In this document: positions 1 through 9,955 of the stretch, in pieces
How positions within the stretch are numbered: position 1 is the first letter of the stretch
Layout of the letters: each line of letters starts with the position of its first letter
Assembly (NCBI GenBank): GCA_963663215.1
Contig: OY760140.1
Coordinates: 2,117,165 to 2,181,164, forward strand
DNA length: 64,000 bases
Reading direction: 5' to 3'
Source: BJGV01 sp003230615
Lineage (GTDB): Bacteria; Pseudomonadota; Gammaproteobacteria; Burkholderiales; Nitrosomonadaceae
Notes under the pieces: generated by a model
What the model saw: the letters and a program-made list of their open reading frames with translations, nothing else
The model's database searches: none
Told to the model about the DNA's origin: nothing
Translations under genes and position numbers: made by a program

Positions 1-204
1 CCTATATACTTAGTTGTTTGAGATTCGTTTAATTAATGTGGCCCATAGATAATTGGTGTTGTCCAGTTCGACTGTTTCAACTACGGTATTTATCACTCGG
101 GATGGATATAAGAGGGACTCAGGCCGTTAAAATAAGTAGCAGCGTACAATTTGCAGAACACTAGCTATAGGTACCAGTCATTGTCTTTATTTCATCAGCG
201 CAGT

Positions 205-1449
205 TTACGCCGCAATCAGCATGAGACCGCTATGCTGGGCTTGCAGCATCAGAGCGTCAAGAAAATATTTGGTGGCCCAATTGGGATATCCGCCTGTCAT
301 GTAGGCGCCTGTGATTGGATAAGAGCCAGCCATGGCTCCATCAATACCATCAATCCAGGTATCGATACGTTGGATGGCCTTGAGATAATTTACTAGCTTA
401 TCCGCCGCTGCTCGGTAGTCTTGGTTTCCTCGCAACTCTGCCAGTCGATACGCAACGATTGCAATCTGCGCGGATCCGGTTGCACAGACCCAGCGAACTG
501 TGGGGCGCCAGTCAGAATCGAAACGGCCTGCTAGATATCCGTTCCCCTCTATATTCGGTAAAATACCTTGCAGGCAGCATTCACTGGCCTCCACGAAGTC
601 GTCGCGACCGGCCGCAATGCCGACTTCAAGAATACCTTGAGCCGTATAACCTATGGTATGCGTCAACGGTCTCTGGTGATCGTCCAGGCAATTCTCGGCG
701 AACCAGCCGTTCTCTTGCCTGAGTTTCAGGGCACCTTCCACTGCCCGAATTGCCCCGTTCGAATAAAGGGTTTTTCCAGTCAACTCGCCCGGACGATGCA
801 TTGCCCACGCACACAAGACGTTGTAGGTTTTGATCGATTTGGCGCTGACGAATGCCCCGTTGGTCCTGAACATACCTTTGTTATTCAGATCGTTTACCAG
901 GAACCTGCCCGCCCGTTCTGCAGCGCGGAAGATCGTGTTATCGTCGCGTTCTTGTAGAATCGAAACAAACACATCGAGCACCATCCCGGTGTTGAACGCC
1001 GCCGGTGTCTGCTTGTCGTGAGTAGTCATCTTTCCGCCCTGAACTGCACCGCTCGACATTTGAATGTTGGCTTCCCACTGAGCCATGCGATAGGCACGGT
1101 CCATCAGTTCCGACTGTCCGGTAAGACGCGCAAAAGTGACCAGGCTGGTCATGATGTAGCCGGTGGTTTCGGGATAGGATGCCTCCCACCCACTCGCAGG
1201 CGAAATCGGAAAATAACCGTAGGAGACACCTCCATCAGGCGTCGCGTTCTGAGCGGCAACTAACCAGCGGACTGCCGCTGCAGCTCGCTTCGCCGTTTCG
1301 CCCGAAACGGGAACTACTGCTTTTGGCGAACGGAGTCGATCCTTCAGAACGACGTCGCGAAATGTATGATCGTTGCCCAAGAGAATGTTCTTCCACTGCT
1401 GAAGATCTTGGCTGATATCCCAGTATTTCTGTTTGATCGAGCTTGGCAA
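205..1449 (-). CDS. VpsJ-like alpha-barrel polysaccharide biosynthesis protein
   Basis: The 414-residue soluble protein has the repeated hydrophobic helical hairpins of an (alpha/alpha) toroid, the fold of terpene cyclases and six-hairpin glycosidases. It resembles the VpsJ-type proteins found in exopolysaccharide loci. Trp- and Gly-rich repeats such as ENGWFAENC (about residue 245) and GGYPNWATKYF (about residue 390) fit that fold. No signal peptide is seen, so it is probably cytoplasmic. The start is a TTG at 1449 with GGAG about nine bases upstream; no in-frame ATG lies nearby. It is the last gene of the minus-strand series, 50 bp after an AsnB-like gene. The substrate is unknown, and the family call rests on overall pattern only. 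Confidence 0.6.
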   Translation of the reverse strand: MPSSIKQKYWDISQDLQQWKNILLGNDHTFRDVVLKDRLRSPKAVVPVSGETAKRAAAAVRWLVAAQNATPDGGVSYGYFPISPASGWEASYPETTGYIMTSLVTFARLTGQSELMDRAYRMAQWEANIQMSSGAVQGGKMTTHDKQTPAAFNTGMVLDVFVSILQERDDNTIFRAAERAGRFLVNDLNNKGMFRTNGAFVSAKSIKTYNVLCAWAMHRPGELTGKTLYSNGAIRAVEGALKLRQENGWFAENCLDDHQRPLTHTIGYTAQGILEVGIAAGRDDFVEASECCLQGILPNIEGNGYLAGRFDSDWRPTVRWVCATGSAQIAIVAYRLAELRGNQDYRAAADKLVNYLKAIQRIDTWIDGIDGAMAGSYPITGAYMTGGYPNWATKYFLDALMLQAQHSGLMLIAA

Positions 1450-1500
1450 TACTTTAATCTCCTATTCTGATTTTGATTTAAATTTAGATTTTTCTTAATT

Positions 1501-3339
1501 CTATCGTTGCTTGTACCACTGCTCCAGCATCATCAATACCCAAACCATGGTACCGTGGTAACCAGCATGTTCGCCCAAATGCTGTTCGAGTAGTTTGTTG
1601 ATAAAATCAGCACGAATGATGTTACGTGACTTCAAATCACTCAGACTATCTGCTGCCAAGGTTTGTAGAGGTTTGTGATACTGAAGCCACACCCCAAAGG
1701 GCAAACCGAATCCGTGTTTTTGTTTAGTGATAATCTCATTCGGTAGGAAACCCCGTAATGCTTCTTTAAAGAAATAGCGCAGCTTTGTCCCCTTAAGTTT
1801 GAGTTTTGGTTCAAGCTGCGCTGAGTAAGTAACAATTTCATCGTCAAGAAAGGGGAAAGCTACCTCGACTCCCGCTAGCTCGCATGACTTGACGACTTTC
1901 GGCAAATCGTTGTCGGCAAGAGTAAATTTAAGATCAAGGCTAAGCATGCGGTTGATCAAACTTAGGGCATGAGTATGGCAATAGTTTTCATTTATGAGTG
2001 CTATCGGTTGTTCTGGGTTAACATCAGCGAGGAATTCTGAGGAAAAAACTTCCTTATGGCCGTATCGATCTAGTAAATTGTAGGTTTCAGTGCGTGCCGG
2101 CATCGGTACCGTTGCTTGTTCAATATAACTACGAGCCTTGCATATTACTGGCAAATTAGCGCCGCCAGGAATACCGAAAACTAGTGGTTCGACAATCTGC
2201 TTAAGCAAAGCTGAGGGAAGATATTCGTAAAGAGAAAATATATATTGTTTCGCATAGCGTACGTTACCACCAAACAATTCGTCCCCGCCATCCCCGCCAA
2301 GAAGCCTAGTTACGCCATCGGCTTTTGCTTTACGTGCACAATAAAAAGTAGGTATCGCGGAAGAATTGCCAAAAGGCTGATCGAAGATTGCGGCAATCTG
2401 TGGGATTGCCTCCACTATGTCGTCTGGGGTGACGTAGTATTCGTGATGCTTCCTAGAAAAATGCCGTGCCGCAATGCGAGCATATTCCATCTCGTCATAA
2501 CCTGTCGCTTCGAAGCCGATGGAGTAGGTGCGGGCAGGGCGACCATTTATTTCGCTCAAAACCCATGCGATGGTTGAGCTATCAGTTCCGCCGCTGAGAA
2601 AAGCACCAACTTCCTGGTCTCCCGCAGCTTTACGCACACTGGAACGTAACACTCCAAGAAAGTCTTGCTTTAGTTCTTCAAAGGGTCGTTGCTTTGTTTC
2701 CAGAAAATTTATTTCCCAGTACTTGCCAGATTTCGCTCGTCCTTTCTTACAAATCAAGAATTCGCCAGGTAGAAGGCGTTTTTGCCCTTGATAGATTGAA
2801 CCTGGGCTCGGTATCATGTGGAAGTAGACATAGTTATATAAACTCTGAGGATCAATCTCGGGTCGTGCCAGTGGATTAGCGATGATCGCATCTGCTGACG
2901 TACCAAAGACTATTCCCTCTCCTGAGATCTGATAGGAAACTGGTTGGGTTCCCATACGGTCTACTGCCAAAATAGCTTTACCAGAATGTTCATCTAGAAT
3001 ACAAAGAACAAATGTGCCAACTAGACCCGCAAATGCTTTCTCCCCGCTTTCCAACCAGCTTTTTGCAAGCGTACTTGCTATACCGTCAGTATGAGCAAGT
3101 TGGGCCAGGCGGGAATCCAAAAATTGAGCCCGTCCCCATAGAGCGACCATGAGCTCTTTGTTTTGGTACAAGTGTGCGTTATCACCATTGGCAGCTACCG
3201 CTAGCGCACTGTTTCTCCCAACTAATATCTGAACCTTACTGTCATCAAATCGAACAAGTGGCCTGGTCATTCGTTCAGCAAGCTGCCGATTTTCAGTAGT
3301 TATCGAACCATGGCCTATCCAGCCACACAGCCCGCTCAC
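1501..3339 (-). CDS. Asparagine synthase-like amidotransferase family protein, atypical N-terminus
   Basis: The 612-residue protein has the AsnB layout: an N-terminal Ntn-hydrolase (class II glutaminase-like) domain to about residue 200, then an ATP-pyrophosphatase domain with the PP-loop GAFLSGGTDSS near residue 245 and LLGGDGGDELFGG near 345. Normal AsnB proteins begin Met-Cys-Gly, with Cys2 as the glutaminase nucleophile. This one begins MSGLCGW, so no cysteine can be N-terminal after Met removal. Glutamine-dependent activity is therefore doubtful, and ammonia or another nucleophile may be used. Such proteins are common in XrtA polysaccharide loci, where they are presumed to amidate or modify sugars. 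It uses a TAG stop, which shows TAG is a real terminator in this genome. The gene is intact. Confidence 0.75.
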   Translation of the reverse strand: MSGLCGWIGHGSITTENRQLAERMTRPLVRFDDSKVQILVGRNSALAVAANGDNAHLYQNKELMVALWGRAQFLDSRLAQLAHTDGIASTLAKSWLESGEKAFAGLVGTFVLCILDEHSGKAILAVDRMGTQPVSYQISGEGIVFGTSADAIIANPLARPEIDPQSLYNYVYFHMIPSPGSIYQGQKRLLPGEFLICKKGRAKSGKYWEINFLETKQRPFEELKQDFLGVLRSSVRKAAGDQEVGAFLSGGTDSSTIAWVLSEINGRPARTYSIGFEATGYDEMEYARIAARHFSRKHHEYYVTPDDIVEAIPQIAAIFDQPFGNSSAIPTFYCARKAKADGVTRLLGGDGGDELFGGNVRYAKQYIFSLYEYLPSALLKQIVEPLVFGIPGGANLPVICKARSYIEQATVPMPARTETYNLLDRYGHKEVFSSEFLADVNPEQPIALINENYCHTHALSLINRMLSLDLKFTLADNDLPKVVKSCELAGVEVAFPFLDDEIVTYSAQLEPKLKLKGTKLRYFFKEALRGFLPNEIITKQKHGFGLPFGVWLQYHKPLQTLAADSLSDLKSRNIIRADFINKLLEQHLGEHAGYHGTMVWVLMMLEQWYKQR

Positions 3340-3583
3340 AATATTTCCTTAGTTATCTTACGCATCACTATCCTATTTTTTAATTAACGACTTTTTGAGA
3401 AGAATCTTACCAATCTTTACCTGACCAGTTTCCATAGAGAAAATAGGTGAACGCCTTTCCAATAACTAAAGGAAAATTGTTAAATGGCTCAGTTTATATA
3501 TCCTGAAAATTTCGCTCGTGATCGAATGGATGGGTAAAGGCCATTATGGTGTATTCCATTCGGTTGCCGAATTTTGATTTTTA

Positions 3584-4819
3584 TTAAACTAGTACTTCCA
3601 CTGGCAGCGGATGATTGAGGAACGCTGTCGGGCTCGCTGTCAAGCCATAAGCACCGGACTGGAACACGACAATCAAATCCCCAATATCAGCCTTGGCCAT
3701 TTCAATTTCCTCTGCTAATAGATCGAGTGGGGTGCAGAGCGGTCCTACTACCGAGACACTTTCTCTTTCATGACCCACCACTTTATTGCCCACGATCACT
3801 GGGTAATTCTTGCGAATCACTTGACCAAAATTACCGGAAGCGGCCAAGTGGTGGTGCAAGCCACCGTCTGTCACCAAAAATACTTTCTTCCTTGATATCT
3901 TGCGTTCTAGTACGCGACACACATAAATACCTGCTTCCGCTACGAGATACCGCCCAAGTTCGATTGCAATTTGGGTATCAGCAAGTTTTTGCTTTGTTTC
4001 ATCTAGCAGACGGTGTAAATTTTTACTCACAGATATCAAATCTAGTGTTTTCTCACCAGGAAAGTAAGGGACACCGAATCCCCCGCCAATATTTAGCAAG
4101 CGAAGTGGTCCGGGAGCGTGTTCGGCCAAGCGTAAGCCGAGTTGTAAGGTTTTCTCTTGTGATTCCTGGATGGCAACAGCGTTCAGGTTTTGCGAGCCGG
4201 TAAATATATGGAATCCTTCAAAATCTAGCCCAAGTTCACCAATCCGGTCTAGCATATACGGAACGCGCTCTGTATCAACGCCAAACTGCTTTGGTCCTCC
4301 ACCCATTCTCATGCCAGATGACTTAAGCTCAAAATCCGGGTTGACTCGAACCGCTACTCTTGGACAGATACCAAGACGCTGCCCGAGACTAGCGATGCGC
4401 TCCATTTCTTGCTCTGACTCCATGTTTAATGTGATCCCAGCGGAAATAGCGCAGCTTAGTTCGTTATCTCTCTTACCCGGACCGGCAAAACTGATCCGGT
4501 TTGGATGTATTGGGGTATCAAGGGCGACCCCCAATTCACCTACTGATGCCACATCTATCCCGTCTACTAGGTTAGCCATATGCTGCACAACTGCAGGCAT
4601 GGGATTGGCCTTCATGGCATAGTGGATGTGAACTTCAGCAGGCAGGCGCTTACGTAAAAGAGCAACCCGATCCGTAATCAGTTGTCGGTCATAGGCATAA
4701 AACGGGGTTCTACCCACCCGTTGTGCCAATCGGTTGAGTGACATGCCGCCAATCTGGAGGCAGTCTTCACTCAGAGGGAATTGGGTCATGGGCGCATGCT
4801 TCGAATGTATGTTTCTCAT
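3584..4819 (-). CDS. Pyridoxal-dependent decarboxylase, exosortase A system-associated
   Basis: This is a fold-type III PLP decarboxylase (Orn/DAP/Arg decarboxylase 2 family) of 411 residues. The PLP lysine is Lys70 in HYAMKANPM. The glycine-rich phosphate-binding segment LLNIGGGFGVPYF lies near residue 240, and the catalytic-site cysteine motif VGPLCTPLD near residue 355. The family (TIGR03099 type) is found in XrtA loci next to an acyl-CoA ligase. Its start overlaps the ligase stop by 4 bp (ATGA), so the two are translationally coupled. It probably makes a decarboxylated amino-acid-like building block or cofactor for the surface polymer; the substrate is unknown. A second Met at residue 11 is an alternative start. 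The gene is intact. Confidence 0.85.
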   Translation of the reverse strand: MRNIHSKHAPMTQFPLSEDCLQIGGMSLNRLAQRVGRTPFYAYDRQLITDRVALLRKRLPAEVHIHYAMKANPMPAVVQHMANLVDGIDVASVGELGVALDTPIHPNRISFAGPGKRDNELSCAISAGITLNMESEQEMERIASLGQRLGICPRVAVRVNPDFELKSSGMRMGGGPKQFGVDTERVPYMLDRIGELGLDFEGFHIFTGSQNLNAVAIQESQEKTLQLGLRLAEHAPGPLRLLNIGGGFGVPYFPGEKTLDLISVSKNLHRLLDETKQKLADTQIAIELGRYLVAEAGIYVCRVLERKISRKKVFLVTDGGLHHHLAASGNFGQVIRKNYPVIVGNKVVGHERESVSVVGPLCTPLDLLAEEIEMAKADIGDLIVVFQSGAYGLTASPTAFLNHPLPVEVLV

Positions 4820-6402
4820 GTTTTGTCTTTGACAAAAGTGTTTTGTATTTCCTGGGCAAGGAGCTTTCGATCGATCTTGCCATTAGGGTTACGTGGTAGG
4901 CTGTCTTCCCGGAGTATAATCTGGCTTGGTAGCATGAAGGCAGGAAGATTGAGTTTGCAAGCTGTCAGTAATTCATTAGTGTCAAGATTTGCACCCCCCC
5001 GGGGCGTTGCGATTACGACTATGGCTTGTCCCAGCACTGGATGGGGAATTCCAATAGCAGCAGTTTCCCCCACAAGTCCAGTTGCGTAAATCACTTCTTC
5101 CACCTCGGTGGGACTGACACGGTACCCCGAGGTCTTTATCATCTCATCGCGGCGGCTGATGAAATATAAGAAACCTTCTTCATCCGCGCGTACCGTATCA
5201 CCCGACCATACCGCTATTTCTGGAATGGTGAGTCCAGTTTCCCTCTGAGGGAGAGGTCTGAAACGCACTGAAGTTTTTTCCAAGTCGTTCCAATATCCCA
5301 TAGATACCAAAGCCCCTCTATGTACTAATTCTCCTGGTTCGCCGGGCGCACAGTGTGAGCCATCTTCCCTTAGCACAAGAACTTCAGCGTTAGGAATGGC
5401 TTTACCGATTGAATTCAGTCGTATATCTACCTCCTCTGGAGGTAGAAAGGTCGAGCGGAAAGCCTCGGTGAGACCATACATCAGAAACACTTTAGCCTTG
5501 GGAAGTATGTTACGTAGCATGTCTAGCGTAGCTTGAGGCATTGCTCCACCAGAATTTGTAATATATCGCAATGACGTAATTTTTGGCCAATTTAGCTGTG
5601 CTAGTTGAATCCACAAAGGAGGCACAGCTGCTAGACCACTGATATTTTCCTTTTGTACTGCATTGATAACATCGAGTGGGAAAAGATGGTTCATCAGGAC
5701 GCAAGTAGCCCCGGAGTGGAATGCCGTAGTGAGTTGATTAAAACCATAGTCAAAACTTAGAGGTAATACTGACAGAATCCGATCATCAGAACTGTTTTCC
5801 AAATACTGAGCAACGCTTTCCGCCCCTGCCACCAGATTCCGGTGGGAAAGGACTACACCCTTTGGTTTACCAGTGCTACCTGAAGTATAGAGGATCGCAG
5901 CCATGTCACTATCAATAGTATGATACCCACTAACAAGGGGGAAGGAAGAGCATACCTGGTTCCAAGGTATGATATTCAGGCCAGATATATTCGGTAGTTT
6001 TTCAGCTGAGTCGAGGACTATCACGGTGTGCAAGTCATGACACCGCGGTATAACTGTAACAAGTAAGTTCAACCTGTCAGCTGAAGTTACCAGAATTCTT
6101 ACATTACAATCACATAAAATGTAGGCCACCTGTTCCGGTTTGAGAAGAGGGTTGACGGGTACGAATACTCCGCCAGCAGCGGCAGCCCCAAATAGGGCAG
6201 TAACTGCTTCATGGCGTTTTTCTAGATAAACGGCTAGTCGTTCACCCCGACAAAGTCCTAAGGAAAGCAGAGCCGAAGCGACGTTCCCGACCTCTCTAGC
6301 CATGGTAGCGTAGTCTTTTTTGTGCTCCTGATAGACTAGCGCCTCTGCGTCAGGAGTATGATCTGCAGACTTAAAAATTAGTTTGTGAATAAGATTAGAC
6401 AT
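4816..6402 (-). CDS. Acyl-CoA ligase (AMP-forming), exosortase A system-associated
   Basis: The 528-residue ANL-superfamily adenylating enzyme has the P-loop-like A3 motif ILYTSGSTGKPKG near residue 170, the A5-type motif MYGLTEAF near 305, and the C-terminal catalytic lysine in NPNGKIDRKLL near 510. It should activate a carboxylate as acyl-AMP and pass it to CoA or a carrier. It matches the TIGR03098-type ligase seen in XrtA clusters with the downstream PLP decarboxylase, with which it overlaps by 4 bp. The usual companion acyl carrier protein and the two alpha/beta hydrolases of such clusters are not seen here. A C7 run near 4994 is in frame. The gene is intact. Confidence 0.85.
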   Translation of the reverse strand: MSNLIHKLIFKSADHTPDAEALVYQEHKKDYATMAREVGNVASALLSLGLCRGERLAVYLEKRHEAVTALFGAAAAGGVFVPVNPLLKPEQVAYILCDCNVRILVTSADRLNLLVTVIPRCHDLHTVIVLDSAEKLPNISGLNIIPWNQVCSSFPLVSGYHTIDSDMAAILYTSGSTGKPKGVVLSHRNLVAGAESVAQYLENSSDDRILSVLPLSFDYGFNQLTTAFHSGATCVLMNHLFPLDVINAVQKENISGLAAVPPLWIQLAQLNWPKITSLRYITNSGGAMPQATLDMLRNILPKAKVFLMYGLTEAFRSTFLPPEEVDIRLNSIGKAIPNAEVLVLREDGSHCAPGEPGELVHRGALVSMGYWNDLEKTSVRFRPLPQRETGLTIPEIAVWSGDTVRADEEGFLYFISRRDEMIKTSGYRVSPTEVEEVIYATGLVGETAAIGIPHPVLGQAIVVIATPRGGANLDTNELLTACKLNLPAFMLPSQIILREDSLPRNPNGKIDRKLLAQEIQNTFVKDKT

Positions 6403-6471
6403 ATAGAAAGAGCTTGGTTTATAAAAAGATACATTGACAGATAAATAGTGGCACTTTCCTAGTAAGGCTAC

Positions 6472-7824
6472 TCATCTTATTCCATGACGGTTTAATAAGT
6501 CATAGATAGTAGGGCGGCTGACACCCAGTAGTTCTGCGGCTTTGGCAATATTGCCATTAACTCTCGCCATGGTTTTTATTAAGGCGTTTCGCTCCGCATT
6601 TTCACGAATCTTACGCAGGTTAATAGGTTCTATTGGAGTAGTAGGAATTGGTAGTCCAAGATCTTCCACGCTAATTTGAGCCCCATCTGCCATGATGACT
6701 GCGCGCCTGATGCAATTTTCCATCTCTCGTATGTTGCCAGGCCATGGATAGTTTTCAATAGCTGTCAAAGCTTCTTGGCTGAAATTTAGCGTGGATAATT
6801 TCTCCTGCGCACTATACTTATTTTTAAAGTGATGTGCCAACAATGCGGCATCACCCAGACGGTCCCGTAGAGGGGGGATCGTGATCTCGATTTCACTTAG
6901 GCGGTAATATAGGTCTTTACGGAAGTGCTTTGTCTCAATTAGTGTCTGTAGGTTCTGATGTGTTGCGCACACGACGCGCACGTCTACCGGAATCTCTTCA
7001 CGCCCACCGATTCTTTCAATAACTCTTTCCTGCAAGAAGCGTAGAAGTTTAGCTTGTAGCACAAGAGGCAGGTCACTCACTTCATCAAGGAAAAATGTGC
7101 CTCCATTGGCAAGTTCAATTTTGCCCAGAGTTTGTTTTGCAGCCCCGGTATATGCTCCTTTCTCGTAACCAAATAATTCAGTTTCTAAGAGTGTTTCCGG
7201 GATGGCAGCACAATTGATCGCTATGAAGCGCTTATTTTTTCTTACGCCCGACAGGTGGAGGGCTTTCGCTAGCACTTCCTTCCCCGTACCACTGTCACCC
7301 AACAGTATTACTGAGGTATCTGAGGAGGACACTTTCTCAACAGTGCGGCAAACTTTGATCATAGATGGATCGCGGGTAATAATTCCAGATATTGGAGAGT
7401 CTGCTTGAATCGAGAGTAGATTGTGGTTTTCCTGCTGTAATGCATGCAGGTAGAATGCTCTTTCTACCATTAAACATAGTATCTCTGGGGAAAAAGGTTT
7501 TTGATGAAAATCGTAAGCGCCCATAGCGATAGCTTTTACTGTGTGAGAATGATCTTGGTTTCCGGTAAAGACAATCACTTTAGTGTCCGGTGCAAGTGCA
7601 AGTATCTCTTGTAGAGTGTTGAGTCCTTCTGAAGCTCCAACTGGATCAGGAGGGAGCCCAAGATCCATAGTGATAACTGCAGGTTGGTACCTCCTAACTT
7701 GGGCAATTGCACTTTCTCGGTCTCCTGCTAGCAGTACTTCATAGGTGTCAAAGCTCCAGCGCAATTGCTTCTGTAGACCTAGATCATCTTCAACAATTAA
7801 CAGAAACTTTTTTTCCTGACTCAT
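6472..7824 (-). CDS. prsR: PEP-CTERM-box response regulator transcription factor PrsR
   Basis: This is a 450-residue NtrC-type activator. It has an N-terminal receiver domain with the phosphoacceptor Asp in VITMDLGLPP (about residue 54), then a sigma-54-interacting AAA+ domain with Walker A GDSGTGKE (about residue 180) and GAYTGA (about 225). The C-terminal Fis-type helix-turn-helix reads AKAAELLGVSRPTIYDLL. It follows prsK by 9 bp with a clear AGGAGA ribosome site, so the pair forms a two-component system. PrsK/PrsR of XrtA systems activate sigma-54 promoters of PEP-CTERM and EPS genes. I found no good TGGCAC-N5-TTGC promoter in the neighbouring gaps, so its local targets are unclear. The gene is intact. 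Confidence 0.9.
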   Translation of the reverse strand: MSQEKKFLLIVEDDLGLQKQLRWSFDTYEVLLAGDRESAIAQVRRYQPAVITMDLGLPPDPVGASEGLNTLQEILALAPDTKVIVFTGNQDHSHTVKAIAMGAYDFHQKPFSPEILCLMVERAFYLHALQQENHNLLSIQADSPISGIITRDPSMIKVCRTVEKVSSSDTSVILLGDSGTGKEVLAKALHLSGVRKNKRFIAINCAAIPETLLETELFGYEKGAYTGAAKQTLGKIELANGGTFFLDEVSDLPLVLQAKLLRFLQERVIERIGGREEIPVDVRVVCATHQNLQTLIETKHFRKDLYYRLSEIEITIPPLRDRLGDAALLAHHFKNKYSAQEKLSTLNFSQEALTAIENYPWPGNIREMENCIRRAVIMADGAQISVEDLGLPIPTTPIEPINLRKIRENAERNALIKTMARVNGNIAKAAELLGVSRPTIYDLLNRHGIR

Positions 7825-7833
7825 TACATTCTC

Positions 7834-9933
7834 CTATCTTGAAGCGACTATCTGCAAGTTGTTAACATGTTTATAAAGGGGCAACACTACATGGAAAGTT
7901 GTTCCACCTGATAAGCTGCTGACGACTTTCAGTTGCCCTCCGAGTTCACAGATATATTCCCTACTTTCAAATACACCTATACCTATACCCACTCTCACCG
8001 ATTTGGTAGATTCAAAAGGTATGAAAAGCTTTTCACGAATGAATTTCTCACTCATACCATGTCCGGTATCTATAATTTCAATTATTGCAGAATTTTCCTG
8101 CCTAATTAGACAAACCCGTATCTGGTCGTTTCTGGAGCTAGCTTCAATCGCATTCTGAACTAGATTTCCAATCGCCCTTTCTAAACGAAATTGATTAGCA
8201 AACACTGTTAGATTGGGATCTATTACTTCAAGTGCTGGTCTTGGTTCAGAACTAGATCTACTTTCTACTATCTCTTGTAACAACTGATCAATTAACAACG
8301 GAACGGGTTTCTCTATTGAATCTTTTTCACTTAGTTTTTCTAAAAGTCGCTTCATTTTTTGAATCGAGATAGATACTGTATCTACCATATCTTTCTGGAA
8401 TTCCGGATTTCTTTTATGCTTGTTTGTATTGGAAAGTAAAAGTGATAATTGTGAAACCAAATTTTTTAAGTCATGTATCATAAAAGCTGACATACGATTG
8501 AAGGATTCAAATTGTCTTGCCACCATGAGTGCATTAGTTGCTTCGTGTTGCGCAAGGTAACTTGATGCCTGGTTGCTAGCAACCTTCAGAAGATCGATCA
8601 CCTCCCAACTCAAGATTACTTTACTCCTGGGTTTAGCAAGTACTACAAAACCAAAAAAAGTCTGATGTTGAATTAATGGCATCAACAGCCACGCATTTGG
8701 AATTGATATTAACCAGTGAGGCAGAGCGATTCTTGTGTCTCTTTTTGGGTTTTTACTATATTCCTGTATTTCAATTAGTGGATCTTTGCTATCCAGGAAT
8801 TGGAAAGAGGAACTATGAACAGTGTTAAATGACTCATTAGTGAAGGGCATGTTCCAGTGAGTAACGGGCTCGTAATTGCCAGACTCCTTTTTGATCCATA
8901 AGGCACCGCCCGGGCTTTCCACTAGTTGGGCTAAGGCCTGGATTATTCGTTCTTCCAATCTGAGCTCACCCTCTGATAGGGTACCTGTAAAGCGTAACCA
9001 TTCTTCTCGATAGTCATAGTTATAACTGAAAAAATGTTTACTGATATTTATCTTAAGCCAGGAACGTATAGTTCCGGAGAGCAACACACCAAAAAAGAGA
9101 ATTAGCGCACCAAAAAAGAAAGCCAATTGCAAAACCGTTCCCCAATCTCTTCCAGAAAAACGAAGGTAATAGCCAGCAGCTACCATAACGGGCAAATAAA
9201 TAGCGATGCAAAATAAAGCCACAAAGTAGAATAAAATACGACGTGACGCTATAATTACTAATGACCATTCAGGATTACGTGTGGCTGAAACTGCGACCAG
9301 AGGTACAGTTATGGCGTTTACTATTCCTCTTGCAGTCCAGATCTCTGGATTTACATATCCGAAAAGTAGAGCATCACTGTATAGGTAGAAATCGTATGCG
9401 AAAGCTCCACCTATGCCCAAGCAGAGGAATTTTATTCCCCAGCGTTGTTTTGCTGGAGTGTTCCTGTAGAGCTGCTCAACTAGGATCACGCCAACGATTG
9501 CCATTGCTACGCTGACGAGAATACTGGTCTTAAAGTTAAACGGCTCAGAAAAGGAGGTGTCCAGTTCGCTATGGGAGTAGAGAGAGATAAGAGAAAAGGC
9601 AAGGTAAAGTGCCATACCAAATACTACGATTGGTCTGATCCCTTGAGGCGACGAGGAGTCTTTTTTCCGAAAAAGTCCTAGCAATATTACCAGGAATGTT
9701 GTCCAACCTGCATTTCTAAGAATCTCCAGGAAGTCTGTAAAAAGCGAAATTTGTTGTTCCTGGGCAGTAGCTTGATAAGCTAGTGTTGCGGCCCAAAGTG
9801 CGGATAACAGGCAGGCGATAGTTAATGCCGTCCCATGCAGATGTCCTCGCCAGCTAGTTATTAAAAGAAAGGCCAGGAAGAGATATGCTACCGCTGCCGT
9901 TGCATAGCTAACTGTCGCAACACTTGTTAACAT
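7834..9933 (-). CDS. prsK: XrtA/PEP-CTERM system histidine kinase PrsK
   Basis: This is a 699-residue membrane sensor kinase. The first 300 residues hold about eight to ten hydrophobic segments. A GAF-like cytoplasmic region follows (about 310-450). Then comes the dimerisation/phosphoacceptor motif FMIHDLKN with His about 487, and an HATPase domain with N-box NLVQNAIEAS (about 590), DTGHGMS and GIGIGVFE. This architecture is that of PrsK. It lies immediately before prsR in the same transcription direction and 22 bp after the sugar transferase pseudogene. The signal sensed is unknown. The gene is intact, so the regulator pair has outlived much of the machinery it would control. Confidence 0.9.
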   Translation of the reverse strand: MLTSVATVSYATAAVAYLFLAFLLITSWRGHLHGTALTIACLLSALWAATLAYQATAQEQQISLFTDFLEILRNAGWTTFLVILLGLFRKKDSSSPQGIRPIVVFGMALYLAFSLISLYSHSELDTSFSEPFNFKTSILVSVAMAIVGVILVEQLYRNTPAKQRWGIKFLCLGIGGAFAYDFYLYSDALLFGYVNPEIWTARGIVNAITVPLVAVSATRNPEWSLVIIASRRILFYFVALFCIAIYLPVMVAAGYYLRFSGRDWGTVLQLAFFFGALILFFGVLLSGTIRSWLKINISKHFFSYNYDYREEWLRFTGTLSEGELRLEERIIQALAQLVESPGGALWIKKESGNYEPVTHWNMPFTNESFNTVHSSSFQFLDSKDPLIEIQEYSKNPKRDTRIALPHWLISIPNAWLLMPLIQHQTFFGFVVLAKPRSKVILSWEVIDLLKVASNQASSYLAQHEATNALMVARQFESFNRMSAFMIHDLKNLVSQLSLLLSNTNKHKRNPEFQKDMVDTVSISIQKMKRLLEKLSEKDSIEKPVPLLIDQLLQEIVESRSSSEPRPALEVIDPNLTVFANQFRLERAIGNLVQNAIEASSRNDQIRVCLIRQENSAIIEIIDTGHGMSEKFIREKLFIPFESTKSVRVGIGIGVFESREYICELGGQLKVVSSLSGGTTFHVVLPLYKHVNNLQIVASR

Positions 9934-9955
9934 AATATATGGTTACATTCTGAGT

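Noticed and set aside
6448..6465. TGGCAC motif on the plus strand resembling a sigma-54 -24 box
   Set aside because: It has no TTGC at the right distance and faces away from the minus-strand ligase gene.
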